DNA of 64,000 nt from DASQPA01 sp963757335. Lineage in GTDB: Bacteria; Acidobacteriota; Thermoanaerobaculia; Multivoradales; UBA5704. A model generated the notes under the pieces. It did no database searches, had not been told where the DNA came from, and saw only the letters and a list, made by a program, of their open reading frames with translations. The stretch lies in NCBI GenBank assembly GCA_963757335.1, contig CAVWRJ010000009.1:62001-126000 (forward strand), in the 5' to 3' direction. Made by a program: the position numbers and the translations under genes. Shown here one piece after another: positions 1-10,171 of the stretch. The first letter of the stretch is position 1. Each line of letters opens with the position of its first letter.

Positions 1-24
1 GCAGACCCGGAGGGCCCGCACGGG

Positions 25-1296
25 CTAGATCACCGTCCCGGGCGGCAGGACGGCGTTCTTGGGGATCACGATGATCCCCTCCCGGATGGCGTAGTTGTCG
101 GCGTCGGCGTTCTGGATGCCGTCGGCGTTGACCAGCTTGCAGCCGTCGCCGATCCGGGCGTTGAAGTCGAGGATGGCGTTCCGGATCTCGCAGTCCCGGC
201 CGATCCCGAGGGCGACCTCGTGGCTGTCCGGGACGTCATTCTCCCAGGCGTTGGCACCCATGATCACCGAACGCTCGATGACCGAGCCCGAGCGGACCAC
301 GGCGCGGATGCCGATGATCGAGTCGGTCACCCGTTTCCCCGACAGGATGCTCCCCTCCGACAGGATCGAGTACTGGACGAAGCACTCGTTGACCTTGGTC
401 CCGGGCAGGAAGCGCGGGTGGGTGTAGATCCGGAAGTTCGGATCGTAGAGGTTGATCGGCGGCAGCGGCAGGGTAAGGTCGAGGTTGGCCTGGTGGAAGC
501 TCGGGATGGTGCCGATGTCGGTCCAGTAGCCCTCGTAGGGGTAGGCGTAGACCCGGTAGTCGGCGAGCGCCTGGGGGATGACCTCGCGGCCGAAGTCGAT
601 CGTCGAGCTCCCGATCAGGAGCTCCGTGAGCACCTCCGGCCGAAAGATATAGATCCCCATGCTGGCGAGGAGCGACCCCTGGGGCGCCGGAAACCCGAGG
701 GCGGCCTGGGTCTGGTCGTCCAAGGCCAGGGCGTCGAGCTGTGCCGGGTCCTTCGGCTTCTCGACGAACTCGACGACCCGGCCCGAAGCGTCCAGCCGGA
801 GGATGCCGAAGGCCGGTGCCTCTTCGCGGGTGACCGGCTTGACCGCGATCGTCAGGTCGGCCTTCCTCTGGCGGTGGGTGTGGACGAACTCGGTGATGTC
901 CATCAAGTAGAGCTGGTCGCCGGAGAGGATCAGCACCTCCGGCGGGTTCTGCTCGAGGAGCCGGGGCAGGGTCTGGCGCACGGCGTCGGCCGTCCCCTGG
1001 TACCAGTCGCGGCGCTCGGTCGTCAGCTCGGCGGCCAGGATGTTGACGAAGCCGGAGGAGAAGGCGTCGAAACGGTAGGTCTGGGCAATGTGCCGGTGCA
1101 GGCTCGCGCTGTTGAACTGGGTGATGACGAAGATGCGGTCGATGCCGCCTTGCAGACTGTTGCTGATCGGGATGTCGATCAGCCGGAACTTCCCGCCCAC
1201 CGGTACCGCCGGCTTCGCCCGATCGCGGGTCAGGGGCCACAACCGGCTGCCCTGCCCACCCCCGAGGATTGCCGTGACGACCTTTTCCACAACCAC
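25..1296 (-). CDS. glgC: Glucose-1-phosphate adenylyltransferase (ADP-glucose pyrophosphorylase)
   Basis: Makes ADP-glucose from ATP and glucose-1-phosphate, the committed step of glycogen synthesis in the cytoplasm. The N-terminus has the nucleotidyltransferase signature GGGQGSRLWPLTRDRAKPAVP (written here as two parts: GGGQGSRLWPLT then RDRAKPAVP) at about residues 12-32, followed by LSGDQLY and the sugar-binding VEKP. The C-terminal third is a left-handed beta-helix ending in the IPKNAVLPPGTVI-type GlgC tail. At 423 aa it is full length. The most upstream start is a GTG. A second GTG six bases downstream (1290) sits about 5 nt after GGGAGG and gives MEKVVTAIL, which I think is the likelier start. 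No other glycogen gene is nearby. Confidence 0.93.
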   Translation of the reverse strand: MVVEKVVTAILGGGQGSRLWPLTRDRAKPAVPVGGKFRLIDIPISNSLQGGIDRIFVITQFNSASLHRHIAQTYRFDAFSSGFVNILAAELTTERRDWYQGTADAVRQTLPRLLEQNPPEVLILSGDQLYLMDITEFVHTHRQRKADLTIAVKPVTREEAPAFGILRLDASGRVVEFVEKPKDPAQLDALALDDQTQAALGFPAPQGSLLASMGIYIFRPEVLTELLIGSSTIDFGREVIPQALADYRVYAYPYEGYWTDIGTIPSFHQANLDLTLPLPPINLYDPNFRIYTHPRFLPGTKVNECFVQYSILSEGSILSGKRVTDSIIGIRAVVRSGSVIERSVIMGANAWENDVPDSHEVALGIGRDCEIRNAILDFNARIGDGCKLVNADGIQNADADNYAIREGIIVIPKNAVLPPGTVI

Positions 1297-1374
1297 CTCC
1301 CCCTCGTTGCGGCGTATCTTAGCAGCCTTCTCCCGGCCCGCTTCAGCAGCTCTACGCGGCGTCAGTCAGCGGCG

Positions 1375-3171
1375 TCAGCGCAGCGGCCAGAAGAACGGCA
1401 CCATCACCATGACGACGACCAGGAGCAGGAGCGAGAGCGGCGCCCCGACGACGATGAAGTCGCGGAAGCGGTACTTTCCGGGACCGTAGACGAGGAGGCA
1501 GGAGGGCTCGAACGGGGTGATGTAGGAGATCGAGGCGGCGAGGGTGACGACGATGGCGAAGGTGCGCGGCTGGACGTGGAGCTGGAGGGCGGTGGTGATC
1601 GCCACCGGCAGCACGACTAAAGCGGCGGCGGCGTTCGACATCGGCTGGGTGAGGAGCATGGTCAAGAGGGCGAAGCCGAGAAGAATGTAGGGCACGCCGA
1701 GCGGCGTCCCCCAGGCGACGATGAGCTTCGCCAGGTAGGCCGCGGTGCCGGAGCTCGCCATCACCGTGCCGAAGGCGGTCATCCCGGCGATCAGGATGAG
1801 GAGCCGCCAGTGGATGGCCTTGTACGCCTCCTCGGGGGTGATCAGCTTGGCGACCACGGTCGAGAGAGCGCCCAGGAGGAGGGCGACGGGGAGCGGCACC
1901 CAGCCGCTGCCCGCCGCCGCCACCGAAGCGGCGAAGATGCCGACCGCCAGGAGGCGCTGGCGCGGGGCGGCAGCGTGGTGGGCGGTCTCCTCCAGCACCC
2001 AGAGGTCGACGGAGCCGTCCGAGAGCTTCTCGAAGCTCAGGGCGTTCCCCTGGAGGAGGAGGACGTCGCCCACCCGGAGCGGCAGATAGCGGATCTTCGT
2101 CGGCAGCGCCTGGCCGCGCCGGTGGATGGCGATGACGGTGAGCCCGAAGCGGCGGCGGAAGTCGACATCTCGGAGGGTGCGGCCGACGAGCATCGACTGC
2201 GGCATGACGATCGCCTCGACGATCTTGAGCGCCCCTCCCCCGGCCAAGTCCATGTCACCGAACTTGCCGAGCTGGCCGAGGCTACCGAGGTGGAGGTCCG
2301 GCACGATCTCCAGTCCGCGGATGCGCTTGACCTCCAGGAGCCCCTCGCGCGAGGCCTTGACGATCAGCTGGTCCCCCTCCTCCAGGAGGGTGTCGGCCGC
2401 GGCGTACATCGCCTCCCGGCCGCGGTTGACGGCGAGCACGGTGAGCGCCGTCATGTGCAGATCGCGGATCGCCTGGCCGGCGAGCGGCGAGCCGGGGGTG
2501 ACGACGACCTCCGAGAGGTACTCCCGGATGTTGTACTCCTCGGTGAAGCTCCCCTCGCCGGTCTCCGGCAACAGCCGCGGTCCGAAGAGGAGGAGGTAGA
2601 GGATGCCGACGGCGATCACCGCCAGGCCCACCGGCAGGAACTCGAAGAGCCCGATGGGGGCGAGACCCTGGCTCCGCATGTAGCCGCTCGCGGCGATGTT
2701 GGTCGAGGAGGAGAAGAGTAGGCAGGTCCCCCCCATCATCGAGGCGAAGGCGAACGGGATGAGGATCTGCCCCGGGCTGATCCGGGTCCGCTTGCAGAGA
2801 CCGAGGACGGCGGGCAGGAAGACCGCGGTGGTCGTCGTGTTGTGCATGAAGGCGGCGACGAAGGAGGTCGCCGGCATGAGGCAGAGGAGGACTTTGGTCT
2901 TGCTGTTGCCGGCGATCCGCTGGATGGCGGTGCCGAAGCTGTCCATCACCCCGGTCTTGATGAGCGCTCCCGAGAGGACGAAGATCGAGCCCAGGACGAT
3001 GACGATCTCTGAAGAGAAGCCGGAGAACGCCTCCTTCAAGGGCAGGAGCTTCAAGAGGACGAGCGCGCAGAGGAGAAAGAGGGTCGTGATGTCGACCGGG
3101 ATCTTCTCGAGCGAAAAGGAGACGACGACCCCGGCCAGGAGGGCGAGGGTGAGGAAGATCGGGAGCGTCAT
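1375..3171 (-). CDS. SLC13/DASS-family anion transporter with two TrkA-C domains
   Basis: Predicted inner-membrane sodium-coupled or similar anion transporter for dicarboxylate, sulfate or related substrates. About 598 aa. N-terminal hydrophobic helices contain the SSSTNIAASG motif of the DASS/ArsB fold, and the C-terminal half has the matching QPMSNAAAA motif. Between them, about residues 195-380, lie two soluble RCK/TrkA-C-like segments (SPLAGQAIRDL, SMLVGRTLRDVDF), as in the SLC13 YfbS/SdcS-like subgroup. I chose the ATG at 3171 (MTLPIFLTLALL). The frame stays open upstream only through a 15-bp tandem repeat encoding GIREPGTREPGT, an unlikely N-terminus. It follows the EamA gene by 43 nt. 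The substrate cannot be told from sequence. Confidence 0.8.
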   Translation of the reverse strand: MTLPIFLTLALLAGVVVSFSLEKIPVDITTLFLLCALVLLKLLPLKEAFSGFSSEIVIVLGSIFVLSGALIKTGVMDSFGTAIQRIAGNSKTKVLLCLMPATSFVAAFMHNTTTTAVFLPAVLGLCKRTRISPGQILIPFAFASMMGGTCLLFSSSTNIAASGYMRSQGLAPIGLFEFLPVGLAVIAVGILYLLLFGPRLLPETGEGSFTEEYNIREYLSEVVVTPGSPLAGQAIRDLHMTALTVLAVNRGREAMYAAADTLLEEGDQLIVKASREGLLEVKRIRGLEIVPDLHLGSLGQLGKFGDMDLAGGGALKIVEAIVMPQSMLVGRTLRDVDFRRRFGLTVIAIHRRGQALPTKIRYLPLRVGDVLLLQGNALSFEKLSDGSVDLWVLEETAHHAAAPRQRLLAVGIFAASVAAAGSGWVPLPVALLLGALSTVVAKLITPEEAYKAIHWRLLILIAGMTAFGTVMASSGTAAYLAKLIVAWGTPLGVPYILLGFALLTMLLTQPMSNAAAALVVLPVAITTALQLHVQPRTFAIVVTLAASISYITPFEPSCLLVYGPGKYRFRDFIVVGAPLSLLLLVVVMVMVPFFWPLR

Positions 3172-3190
3172 GAAATCCCGCGGCTCACCG

Positions 3191-3220
3191 GTGCCCGGCT
3201 CACGGGTGCCCGGCTCACGG
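3191..3220. repeat. Short 15-bp tandem repeat between two transporter genes
   Basis: Two perfect copies of GTGCCCGGCTCACGG, with degenerate partial copies on both sides. The repeat covers the stop codon of the EamA gene and the upstream region of the SLC13 gene. It is one of several short tandem arrays in this window. Confidence 0.7.
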
Positions 3221-4111
3221 ATGCCCTTTTGCACGCGCGCGGAGGGCCAGGGCCACCCCGGCGATCACCAGGGCCGTCCCGGCGACGATCCGGAGCGTCA
3301 GCGGCTCGGCGAGCCAGATCGTCCCCACCGCCACCGCGATCACCGGAATGATGTAGTTGATGAGCGACAAAGTCGTCGCCGGAAGGTGCGAGAGGAGCCA
3401 GAAGTAGAGGGTGAAGGAGACCGCCGAACCGACGAGGGCGAGGTAGAGGAGGGCGAGGAGAGCCGGCCGGTTGAAGACCAGGGACTGCCCGCGCTCCACC
3501 ACGCCCGAGAGGCCGCCCATGACGAGGGCGGTGATCGCCATGGGGACGGCGGTGATCGACAGCGGGTGCACCGCCTTGCCCCAGCGCTTGACGAGGATCG
3601 CCCCGCACGCCGCGGCGAGCGGCGAGACGAGGCAGGCCGCCGCCGCCTTCCCCACGTGCGGCCCCCCCAGGCGGGCGAAGTCCTCGGAGAAGATCACCGC
3701 CACCCCGGCGAAGCCGACGAGGATGCCGAGCGAGCCCGCCCCGGTGAGCCGCTCGCCGGGAAGGAAGAAGTGCGCGAGGACGGCGATGAACAGGGGGAAG
3801 GTCGCGAAGAGCACCGCCGCCAGACCCGACGGCACCCACTGCTCGGCCCAGTAGAGGACGCCATAGGCGACACAGAAGGTGAGGGCGGCGTTGGCCAGCC
3901 ACAGCCAGCGCTCGACGGGGTCGCGCCCCAGCCGGACTTTGAACAACGGGGTGAGGAGGAGGAGGACCGCCGCCCCGATCCCGAACCGCAGCGCTACCCC
4001 GGCGAACGGCGGGATGCCGTTGAGCCCGACCCGGATCGCCGCCCAGGTCGTCCCCCAGATGAGGACGAGGAGGGTGAGGCTCGCATAGGTGACGAGGCGG
4101 CTCGGACGCAT
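3215..4111 (-). CDS. EamA/DMT-superfamily transporter
   Basis: Predicted ten-helix drug/metabolite transporter of the inner membrane. Two EamA repeats are visible: the first begins LLVLIWGTTWAAIRVGL and the second starts near residue 150 (AACGAILVKRWG). The conserved EPLT motif lies near the C-terminus (WLAEPLTLRIVAGTALVIAG). The ATG at 4111 (MRPSRLVTY) lies about 11 nt after GGGAG. A GTG four codons upstream has no spacer to that site, so I prefer the ATG (298 aa). It is probably transcribed with the SLC13 gene downstream. Substrate unknown. Confidence 0.83.
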   Translation of the reverse strand: MRPSRLVTYASLTLLVLIWGTTWAAIRVGLNGIPPFAGVALRFGIGAAVLLLLTPLFKVRLGRDPVERWLWLANAALTFCVAYGVLYWAEQWVPSGLAAVLFATFPLFIAVLAHFFLPGERLTGAGSLGILVGFAGVAVIFSEDFARLGGPHVGKAAAACLVSPLAAACGAILVKRWGKAVHPLSITAVPMAITALVMGGLSGVVERGQSLVFNRPALLALLYLALVGSAVSFTLYFWLLSHLPATTLSLINYIIPVIAVAVGTIWLAEPLTLRIVAGTALVIAGVALALRARAKGHP

Positions 4112-4137
4112 GGCAAGCCCCACTCCCGACTCGGGCG

Positions 4138-5442
<1,305 letters not shown>

Positions 5443-5498
5443 GGGGGCCGGATTGTAGCCGATTTGAAGCGGCGGCGCCCTGGCCCTGGTCCGCCAAC

Positions 5499-5720
5499 CT
5501 ATCGCGGGGAGAGGAACTGCTCGACGTTCAGTCCGGCATGGCGAATCAGGCTACGGAGCGTCCCCTTCGCCACCTCTCGGTGATCGGGCACTGAGAGCGT
5601 CGCCATGGAGCCTTCCTTCGCCAAGATGATGTGACTGCCCCGCTGCCGGACCACAACCCAGCCGAATCTTTCGAAGATGCGAACGACGGCCTGTCCACTG
5701 AGGGCTGGGAGTGGAGGCAC
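5499..5720 (-). CDS. hicA: HicA-type mRNA interferase toxin
   Basis: Small dsRBD-like toxin of a type II toxin-antitoxin system that cleaves mRNA on the ribosome. 73 aa. The core SGQAVVRIFERFGWVVVRQRG followed by SHIILAKEG matches the YcfA/HicA family, with the catalytic histidine in GSHIIL and the C-terminal LRSLIRHAGL helix. The GTG start overlaps the antitoxin stop by one base (TAGTG), so the pair is translationally coupled with antitoxin first, the reverse of classical hicAB but common for this subgroup. Confidence 0.9.
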   Translation of the reverse strand: MPPLPALSGQAVVRIFERFGWVVVRQRGSHIILAKEGSMATLSVPDHREVAKGTLRSLIRHAGLNVEQFLSPR

Positions 5721-5926
5721 TAGGCCACGACCTCGACCTCGCGAGTCTCTATGGTGAGCGGCAGTCCCCGCTCCGCTCGGACCTCGAGACAGAGGCCGAT
5801 GGCCTCGCGGATGTTCTCTAAGGCCTCATCCTTCGATTGCCCCTGGCTCACGCAACCCGGAATCGAAGGACACTCCACCACCCACGCCCCATCCTCATCT
5901 CGATCCAGAGTGACTTGAAACCGCAT
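5720..5926 (-). CDS. hicB: HicB-type antitoxin
   Basis: Short HicB antitoxin (68 aa) that neutralises the adjacent HicA. It holds only the degenerate RNase-H-like domain (DRDEDGAWVVECPSIPGCVSQG, then KDEALENIREAI). The C-terminal HTH/RHH DNA-binding segment of long HicB forms is absent, so autoregulation may need another factor or may not occur. The start ATG follows AAGGAGG at good spacing. First gene of the pair. Confidence 0.9.
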   Translation of the reverse strand: MRFQVTLDRDEDGAWVVECPSIPGCVSQGQSKDEALENIREAIGLCLEVRAERGLPLTIETREVEVVA

Positions 5927-5949
5927 ATAGCCTCCTTCCTGGACCTGTA

Positions 5950-5955
5950 AGTATA
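5950..5955 (-). promoter_or_regulatory. Candidate -10 box for hicBA
   Basis: On the minus strand TATACT lies about 24 nt upstream of the hicB ATG. The hexamer expected for -35 (GCGAGC) is not consensus-like, so this is a weak call that may need an activator or an extended -10. Confidence 0.3.
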
Positions 5956-5998
5956 AGCCCCTGCGGGGTATCGCTCGCCGAGCTCCATTCCGCGGAGA

Positions 5999-6493
5999 CT
6001 ACCTCCGCCGCTCCCAGACCTCGAACCGGTAGGGATGGGGGAATCCCTCCGTGGCCGGCCGCCTCTCTTCCTCGACGAGGTGCCAGGTGTCCGGGTCGAG
6101 CTCCGGGAAGAAGGCGTCCCCGGGGAAATCCGCCTCGATCCGGGTCAGGTGGAGCCGCTCGGCCCGGTCGAGGGCCTGGCGGTAGATCTCGGCGCCTCCC
6201 GCGATCCAGACGTTGCCCTCCCCTGCCCGCTCCAGGGCTTCGTCGATCGAGCCGGCCACGAGCACCCCCTCGGGGGCGTAGCCGGGCTGGCGGGAGACCA
6301 CCACCGTCGTCCGGCCCGGGAGGGGCCGGCCGATCGACTCGTAGGTCTTCCTCCCGAGGAGGAGCGTCCCCCCCATGGTCAGCCGCTTGAAGCGGGCGAG
6401 GTCCTCCGGCAGGCGCCAGGGGAGGCGGTCACCGTCGCCGATGACCCGGTTCGCCGCCATCGCCGCGATCGCCGAAATGGCGAGGAGCGTCAT
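5999..6493 (-). CDS. folA: Dihydrofolate reductase
   Basis: Reduces dihydrofolate with NADPH, regenerating the cofactor consumed by the thymidylate synthase gene just upstream. 164 aa. It shows AISAIAAMAANRVIG, the LPWRLPEDLARFK substrate-loop motif, MGGTLLLGRKTYESIG for NADPH, and the terminal IAGGAEIY. The ATG overlaps the thyA stop as ATGA, which indicates coupled translation. The frame stays open far upstream, but that is thyA in another frame. Confidence 0.95.
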   Translation of the reverse strand: MTLLAISAIAAMAANRVIGDGDRLPWRLPEDLARFKRLTMGGTLLLGRKTYESIGRPLPGRTTVVVSRQPGYAPEGVLVAGSIDEALERAGEGNVWIAGGAEIYRQALDRAERLHLTRIEADFPGDAFFPELDPDTWHLVEEERRPATEGFPHPYRFEVWERRR

Positions 6494-7284
6494 ACGGCGA
6501 TCGGGGCCTTGATCGCGGGCCAGGGGTCGTAGCCGGAGAAGGTGATGTCCTCGTAGCGGAAGTCGAAGATCGACTTCACCTCGGGGTTGAGCTGCACCCG
6601 AGGCAGCGGCCGGGGCTCGCGGGTGAGCTGGAGCCGCGCCTGCTCCAGGTGGTTGCTGTAGAGGTGTGCGTCGCCCAAGGTGTGGATGAATTCCGCCGCT
6701 TCGAGCCCCGTCACCTGGGCCACCATGAGGGTCAACAGGGCGTAGGAGGCGATGTTGAAGGGGACCCCCAGGAAGACGTCGGCGCTCCGCTGATAGAGCT
6801 GGCAGGAGAGACGGCCCTCGGCCACCCAGAACTGGAAGAGGGCATGGCAGGGGGGGAGGCGCATGCGGTCGATCTCGGCGACGTTCCAGGCCGAGACGAT
6901 GTGCCGGCGGGAGTCGGGATCGCGCTTGATCCCCTCGACGACCCTGGCGATCTGGTCGACCGAGCCGCCACCGGGGAGCGGCCAGGAGCGCCACTGCGAG
7001 CCGTAGACCGGCCCCAGGTCGCCGTTCTCGTCGGCCCACTCGTCCCAGATCTTCACCCCGTTCTCCTGGAGCGGCCGGACGTTGGTGCTCCCGGTGAGGA
7101 ACCAGAGCAGCTCGTGGACGATCGAGCGGACGTGGAGCCTCTTGGTGGTGAGGAGCGGGAAGCCCTGCCGGAGGTCGAAGCGCATCTGGTAGCCGAACAC
7201 CGAGAGCGTCCCGGTGCCGGTCCGGTCGCCCTTCGAGACCCCGTTGCCGAGGACGTGCTCCAGGAGATCGAGGTATTGCCTCAT
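6490..7284 (-). CDS. thyA: Thymidylate synthase (ThyA)
   Basis: Methylates dUMP to dTMP using methylene-tetrahydrofolate. At 264 aa it equals the E. coli enzyme. The catalytic cysteine is in LPPCHALFQF. SDSRRHI-type phosphate binding appears as DPDSRRHIVSAWN, and RSADVFLGVPFNIASYALL completes the signature. The start ATG at 7284 gives the conserved MRQYLDLLEHVL. Upstream open frame lacks homology. It overlaps folA by 4 nt and is divergent from the lipoprotein gene across about 50 bp. Confidence 0.97.
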   Translation of the reverse strand: MRQYLDLLEHVLGNGVSKGDRTGTGTLSVFGYQMRFDLRQGFPLLTTKRLHVRSIVHELLWFLTGSTNVRPLQENGVKIWDEWADENGDLGPVYGSQWRSWPLPGGGSVDQIARVVEGIKRDPDSRRHIVSAWNVAEIDRMRLPPCHALFQFWVAEGRLSCQLYQRSADVFLGVPFNIASYALLTLMVAQVTGLEAAEFIHTLGDAHLYSNHLEQARLQLTREPRPLPRVQLNPEVKSIFDFRYEDITFSGYDPWPAIKAPIAV

Positions 7285-7333
7285 GAGGATGGAGTGGCTA
7301 CAGTCCCGCGCCGTGCCTATCATTCTATATGGC

Positions 7334-7891
7334 GTGCGCCTCCGCCGCACTCGCCGCGTCCCCAGTCTCGGTAGGGCCCTCGCTCTGACCCTCGGCCTGG
7401 CGCTCGGCCTGGTCGCCTGCGACCGGGCGAAAGCCGGCCGGAGCGCTCCGGCGGCCCTCCCCGTCACCCGTGCCGATCAGCCGGTCTCCCAGGTGCGGGT
7501 CTTCCTCATCTCCCCTGGGGACCAGGGCCATTCCGGGACCAAAGTTGGATGCGGCGACAGCGCGGTGCCGGTCGAGGTCGCCCTCCCCCGCCGGGAGCTG
7601 GGTCTTCCCGGGGCGCTCCACGCCCTCCTCGCCTTGAGAGAGCGCTACCAGGAGCCCTCCGGTCTCTCCAACCCTCTCTACAGCTCCGCCCTGGAGCTGG
7701 TGCGCATCGAACGCCAGGGGGAGGAGGCGCGGATCTATCTCAAGGGCTACCTGGAGTTGGGGGACGGTTGTGACAACCCCCGCATCCTCGCCGAGCTTCA
7801 GGAGACCGCCCGCCAGTTCTCGGACGTCACCCGGGTCCAGTTTTTCCTCGACGACCGCCCCCTCCCCGAGATTCTCTCCGGCAAAGGCTGA
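7334..7891 (+). CDS. GerMN-domain lipoprotein
   Basis: Predicted outer-envelope lipoprotein with one GerMN domain. From the GTG at 7334 the N-terminus is basic (VRLRRTRRV), then hydrophobic, with a lipobox LGLVAC. The domain core NPLYSSALELVRI, LKGYLELGDGCDNPR and QETARQFSDVTRVQFFLDD matches the GerMN pattern found in many non-sporulating bacteria. The start is uncertain: ATGs at 7283 and 7289 are in frame but would put a long non-signal extension before the hydrophobic stretch and overlap thyA, and a GTG lies at 7313. No clear Shine-Dalgarno is visible for any. Function unknown. Confidence 0.72.
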   Translation: MRLRRTRRVPSLGRALALTLGLALGLVACDRAKAGRSAPAALPVTRADQPVSQVRVFLISPGDQGHSGTKVGCGDSAVPVEVALPRRELGLPGALHALLALRERYQEPSGLSNPLYSSALELVRIERQGEEARIYLKGYLELGDGCDNPRILAELQETARQFSDVTRVQFFLDDRPLPEILSGKG

Positions 7892-7960
7892 AACGAGAAG
7901 TGAAGCGGGCGCTCGGGTACCCTCTTGACGGGTCGGAGCTCCTGGTGCTGGGATAGGGGT

Positions 7961-8350
7961 ATGACCCCCCCGCATCCGACCCGATTCGAAAGCGCCGACC
8001 CCATCCTCCGGGTCGAGGACATGGCGGCCGCCGTGCGGTACTACGCCGAGGTGCTCGGCTTCCAGCCGGTGAGCTGGGGCAATGACGACTTCACCTCGGT
8101 CCGGCGGGACCGCGCCGGCATCTACCTGGCCCGGGGCGATCAGGGCCACACCGGCAGTTGGGCGTGGATCGGCGTCGAGGACGCCGAGGAGCTCTATGCG
8201 GAGCTTCAGGCCAAGGGCGCCAGGATTCGACACCCGCCGAGGAATTACCCCTGGGCCCTGGAGTTCCATGTCGAGGATCTGGACGGCAACGTCCTGCGGA
8301 TGGGCTCGGACGCGAAAAGGGATCGGCCTTACGACGCCTGGATGCCCTAG
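7961..8350 (+). CDS. VOC-superfamily protein (glyoxalase/bleomycin-resistance fold)
   Basis: Single vicinal-oxygen-chelate domain of 129 aa. The pattern ADPILRVEDMAAAVRYYAEVLGF opens the first beta-alpha-beta-beta-beta module, and LEFHVEDLDGNVLRMG closes the second, supplying a candidate metal-binding glutamate. AGGGG lies just upstream of the chosen ATG. The substrate cannot be assigned; VOC proteins include dioxygenases, lyases and drug-binding proteins. Confidence 0.82.
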   Translation: MTPPHPTRFESADPILRVEDMAAAVRYYAEVLGFQPVSWGNDDFTSVRRDRAGIYLARGDQGHTGSWAWIGVEDAEELYAELQAKGARIRHPPRNYPWALEFHVEDLDGNVLRMGSDAKRDRPYDAWMP

Positions 8351-8404
8351 AAGGCTCGGTGCTATCCTCGGACCTGCGAGCTTTCCCTTTCGAAGGAGGT
8401 CCGG

Positions 8405-10078
8405 ATGTCCACGTCCCGCCTCGTCCTCCTGGCCAGCCTCCTCCTCGTCGCGCCGGGCGCCTCGTCCCTCCCTGCCCAGGCCCCCCCCTCCCCGGCCGAC
8501 GCCTTCAGCGAGCGGGTGGAGGTCCACGTCGTCGACGTCGACGTCTATGTCGTCGACAAGCACGGCAATCCCGTCCCCGATCTCAAGAAGGAGGAGTTCG
8601 AGGTTTTCGAGGACGGCAAGCCGGTGCCGATCGTCAACTTCTATGCCGTCTCGGGGAAGCCCGTCCGGGGGACGCCCCCCGCCGCCACCCCCGCGCCCGC
8701 ACCCCAGGCGGCCCCGGAGCCTGCCGCCCCGCCCTCTCCCTCCGCCGAGAGCCAGCGGCTCCATCTCGTCGTCTACGTCGACAACTGGAACCTGACCCCC
8801 GTCCACCGCAACCGGGTCCTCCGCCAGCTCCGCGGCTTCCTCACCGACCGGCTCGGTCCCGAGGACCAGGTGATGCTGGTGACCTACGACCGGGCGCTCC
8901 ACGTCCGTCACCCCTTCACCCCGGTCGCCCAGGCGCTAGAGGCGGACCTCGCCGCGATCGAGAAGATGCCGGCCAACGGCATCCAGGCCGCCTCCGAGCG
9001 CCGGCAGCTCTTCCAGCTCCTCGAGGAGGAGCAAGAGGTCCCCTGCGACGCCAAGGCGAGGATGGTCGACGCCTATGTCCAGTCCCGCTACAACGACGAG
9101 TCGATCCGCCTCCACGCTTTAGGTGCCCTCATCGCCTCGCTCGCCGGGATCGATGGGCGGAAAGCCGTCCTCTATGTGAGCGACGGCCTCTCTCTGCTGC
9201 CCGGCGACGAGGCGATCCAGCTCTTCAAGCAGGTCTGCGCCGGGAGCGTCCTCCCGCCTCGCGATCTCGCCGCAGCGCTGCACCGGCTGTCCGACGACGC
9301 CAACGCCCGCCGGGTAACCCTCCATACCCTGGAGGCGACGGGCATCCCGCCGCCGCCTTCGTCGTCGGTCGAGAACGCGGGCGAGGCGTTGCCGAGCAGC
9401 CTCGAGTTCTTCGAGCGCTCGAACCACCAGGACGGGCTCTTCGACCTGGCGAGCGAAACCGGCGGCCGGGCGATCCTCCAGGCCAACGACTTCACCGGAC
9501 CCCTGGTCCGGGTGGCGGAGGACCTCCACACCTACTACTCTCTGGGCTACACCCCTGCCCATCAGGGGGACGGCCGCGAGCACACCATCAAAGTGAAAGT
9601 GAAGCGCTCCGGGGTCACCGTCCGCCACCGCCAGACCTACCGCGACCAGCCGGCCGCCGAGCGCCAGGAGGACCGCCTGATGGCGGCGCTCCTCCACGGC
9701 ACCGGAACCAACCCGCTCGGCGCCGTCCTGGAGATAGGGCTCCCGGCCGCGGGCGGCAAGAAGACCTACCTCGTCCCAATGCGAGTGAAGCTCCCCCTGG
9801 AAAACCTCGTCTTCCTCCCCGCGGCGGGCTTCTCCGAAGCGCACTTGAGCATCCTCGTCGTCGCCCGCGACGACCAGGGCCGCACCACCCCCGTGCGCCA
9901 CGTCACCGTCCCCATCCGCCTCCCCCCGGCCCAACCGGAAGGCGCCAGCGGCCAGCTCTACGTCTACGAGTTCAAGATCGAGCTGGAGAAAGGCGGCCAC
10001 ACCGTCGCTGTCGGCATCGAGGACACGGCGGCGGCGAGCACTTCGATGCTCAACGGGCGGGTGGAGGTGAAGGGGTAG
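8405..10078 (+). CDS. Acidobacterial-type VWFA-domain protein, secreted
   Basis: 557 aa with a Sec signal peptide (MSTSRLVLLASLLLVAPGASS, cut near LPAQA). After it comes the module typical of this family: VEVHVVDVDVYVVDKHGNPV, DLKKEEFEVFEDGK, then a proline-rich linker and a VWFA-like domain from about residue 118 (LVVYVDNWNL, VMLVTYDR, KAVLYVSDGLSLLPG). This combination is the basis for naming a VWFA-related acidobacterial family, which supports the taxonomic call. The metal-binding MIDAS (DxSxS) is altered here to DNWNL, so ligand binding may differ. A perfect AAGGAGGT precedes the ATG. Role unknown. Confidence 0.85.
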   Translation: MSTSRLVLLASLLLVAPGASSLPAQAPPSPADAFSERVEVHVVDVDVYVVDKHGNPVPDLKKEEFEVFEDGKPVPIVNFYAVSGKPVRGTPPAATPAPAPQAAPEPAAPPSPSAESQRLHLVVYVDNWNLTPVHRNRVLRQLRGFLTDRLGPEDQVMLVTYDRALHVRHPFTPVAQALEADLAAIEKMPANGIQAASERRQLFQLLEEEQEVPCDAKARMVDAYVQSRYNDESIRLHALGALIASLAGIDGRKAVLYVSDGLSLLPGDEAIQLFKQVCAGSVLPPRDLAAALHRLSDDANARRVTLHTLEATGIPPPPSSSVENAGEALPSSLEFFERSNHQDGLFDLASETGGRAILQANDFTGPLVRVAEDLHTYYSLGYTPAHQGDGREHTIKVKVKRSGVTVRHRQTYRDQPAAERQEDRLMAALLHGTGTNPLGAVLEIGLPAAGGKKTYLVPMRVKLPLENLVFLPAAGFSEAHLSILVVARDDQGRTTPVRHVTVPIRLPPAQPEGASGQLYVYEFKIELEKGGHTVAVGIEDTAAASTSMLNGRVEVKG

Positions 10079-10113
10079 GGGTGCTGCACATCACACCCCG
10101 CCCTCCACACCAG

Positions 10114-10158
10114 CCTATCGGTAAAGATGGCTCTGGCTAGTGCACATCACCCGATAGG
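10114..10158. terminator. Inverted repeat after the VWFA gene
   Basis: CCTATCGG and CCGATAGG form an 8-bp perfect stem with a 29-nt loop between the convergent VWFA gene and the small precursor gene. TGCACATCAC occurs twice here. There is no U-tract, so a terminator role is tentative. Confidence 0.35.
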
Positions 10159-10171
10159 CAAGTCGTGCAGC

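Noticed and set aside
220..1620. Long plus-strand frames opposite glgC and similar frames opposite most minus-strand genes
   Set aside because: At this GC content antisense frames stay open by chance; their composition (Arg, Gly, Asp, Val-rich, no motifs) is that of shadows.
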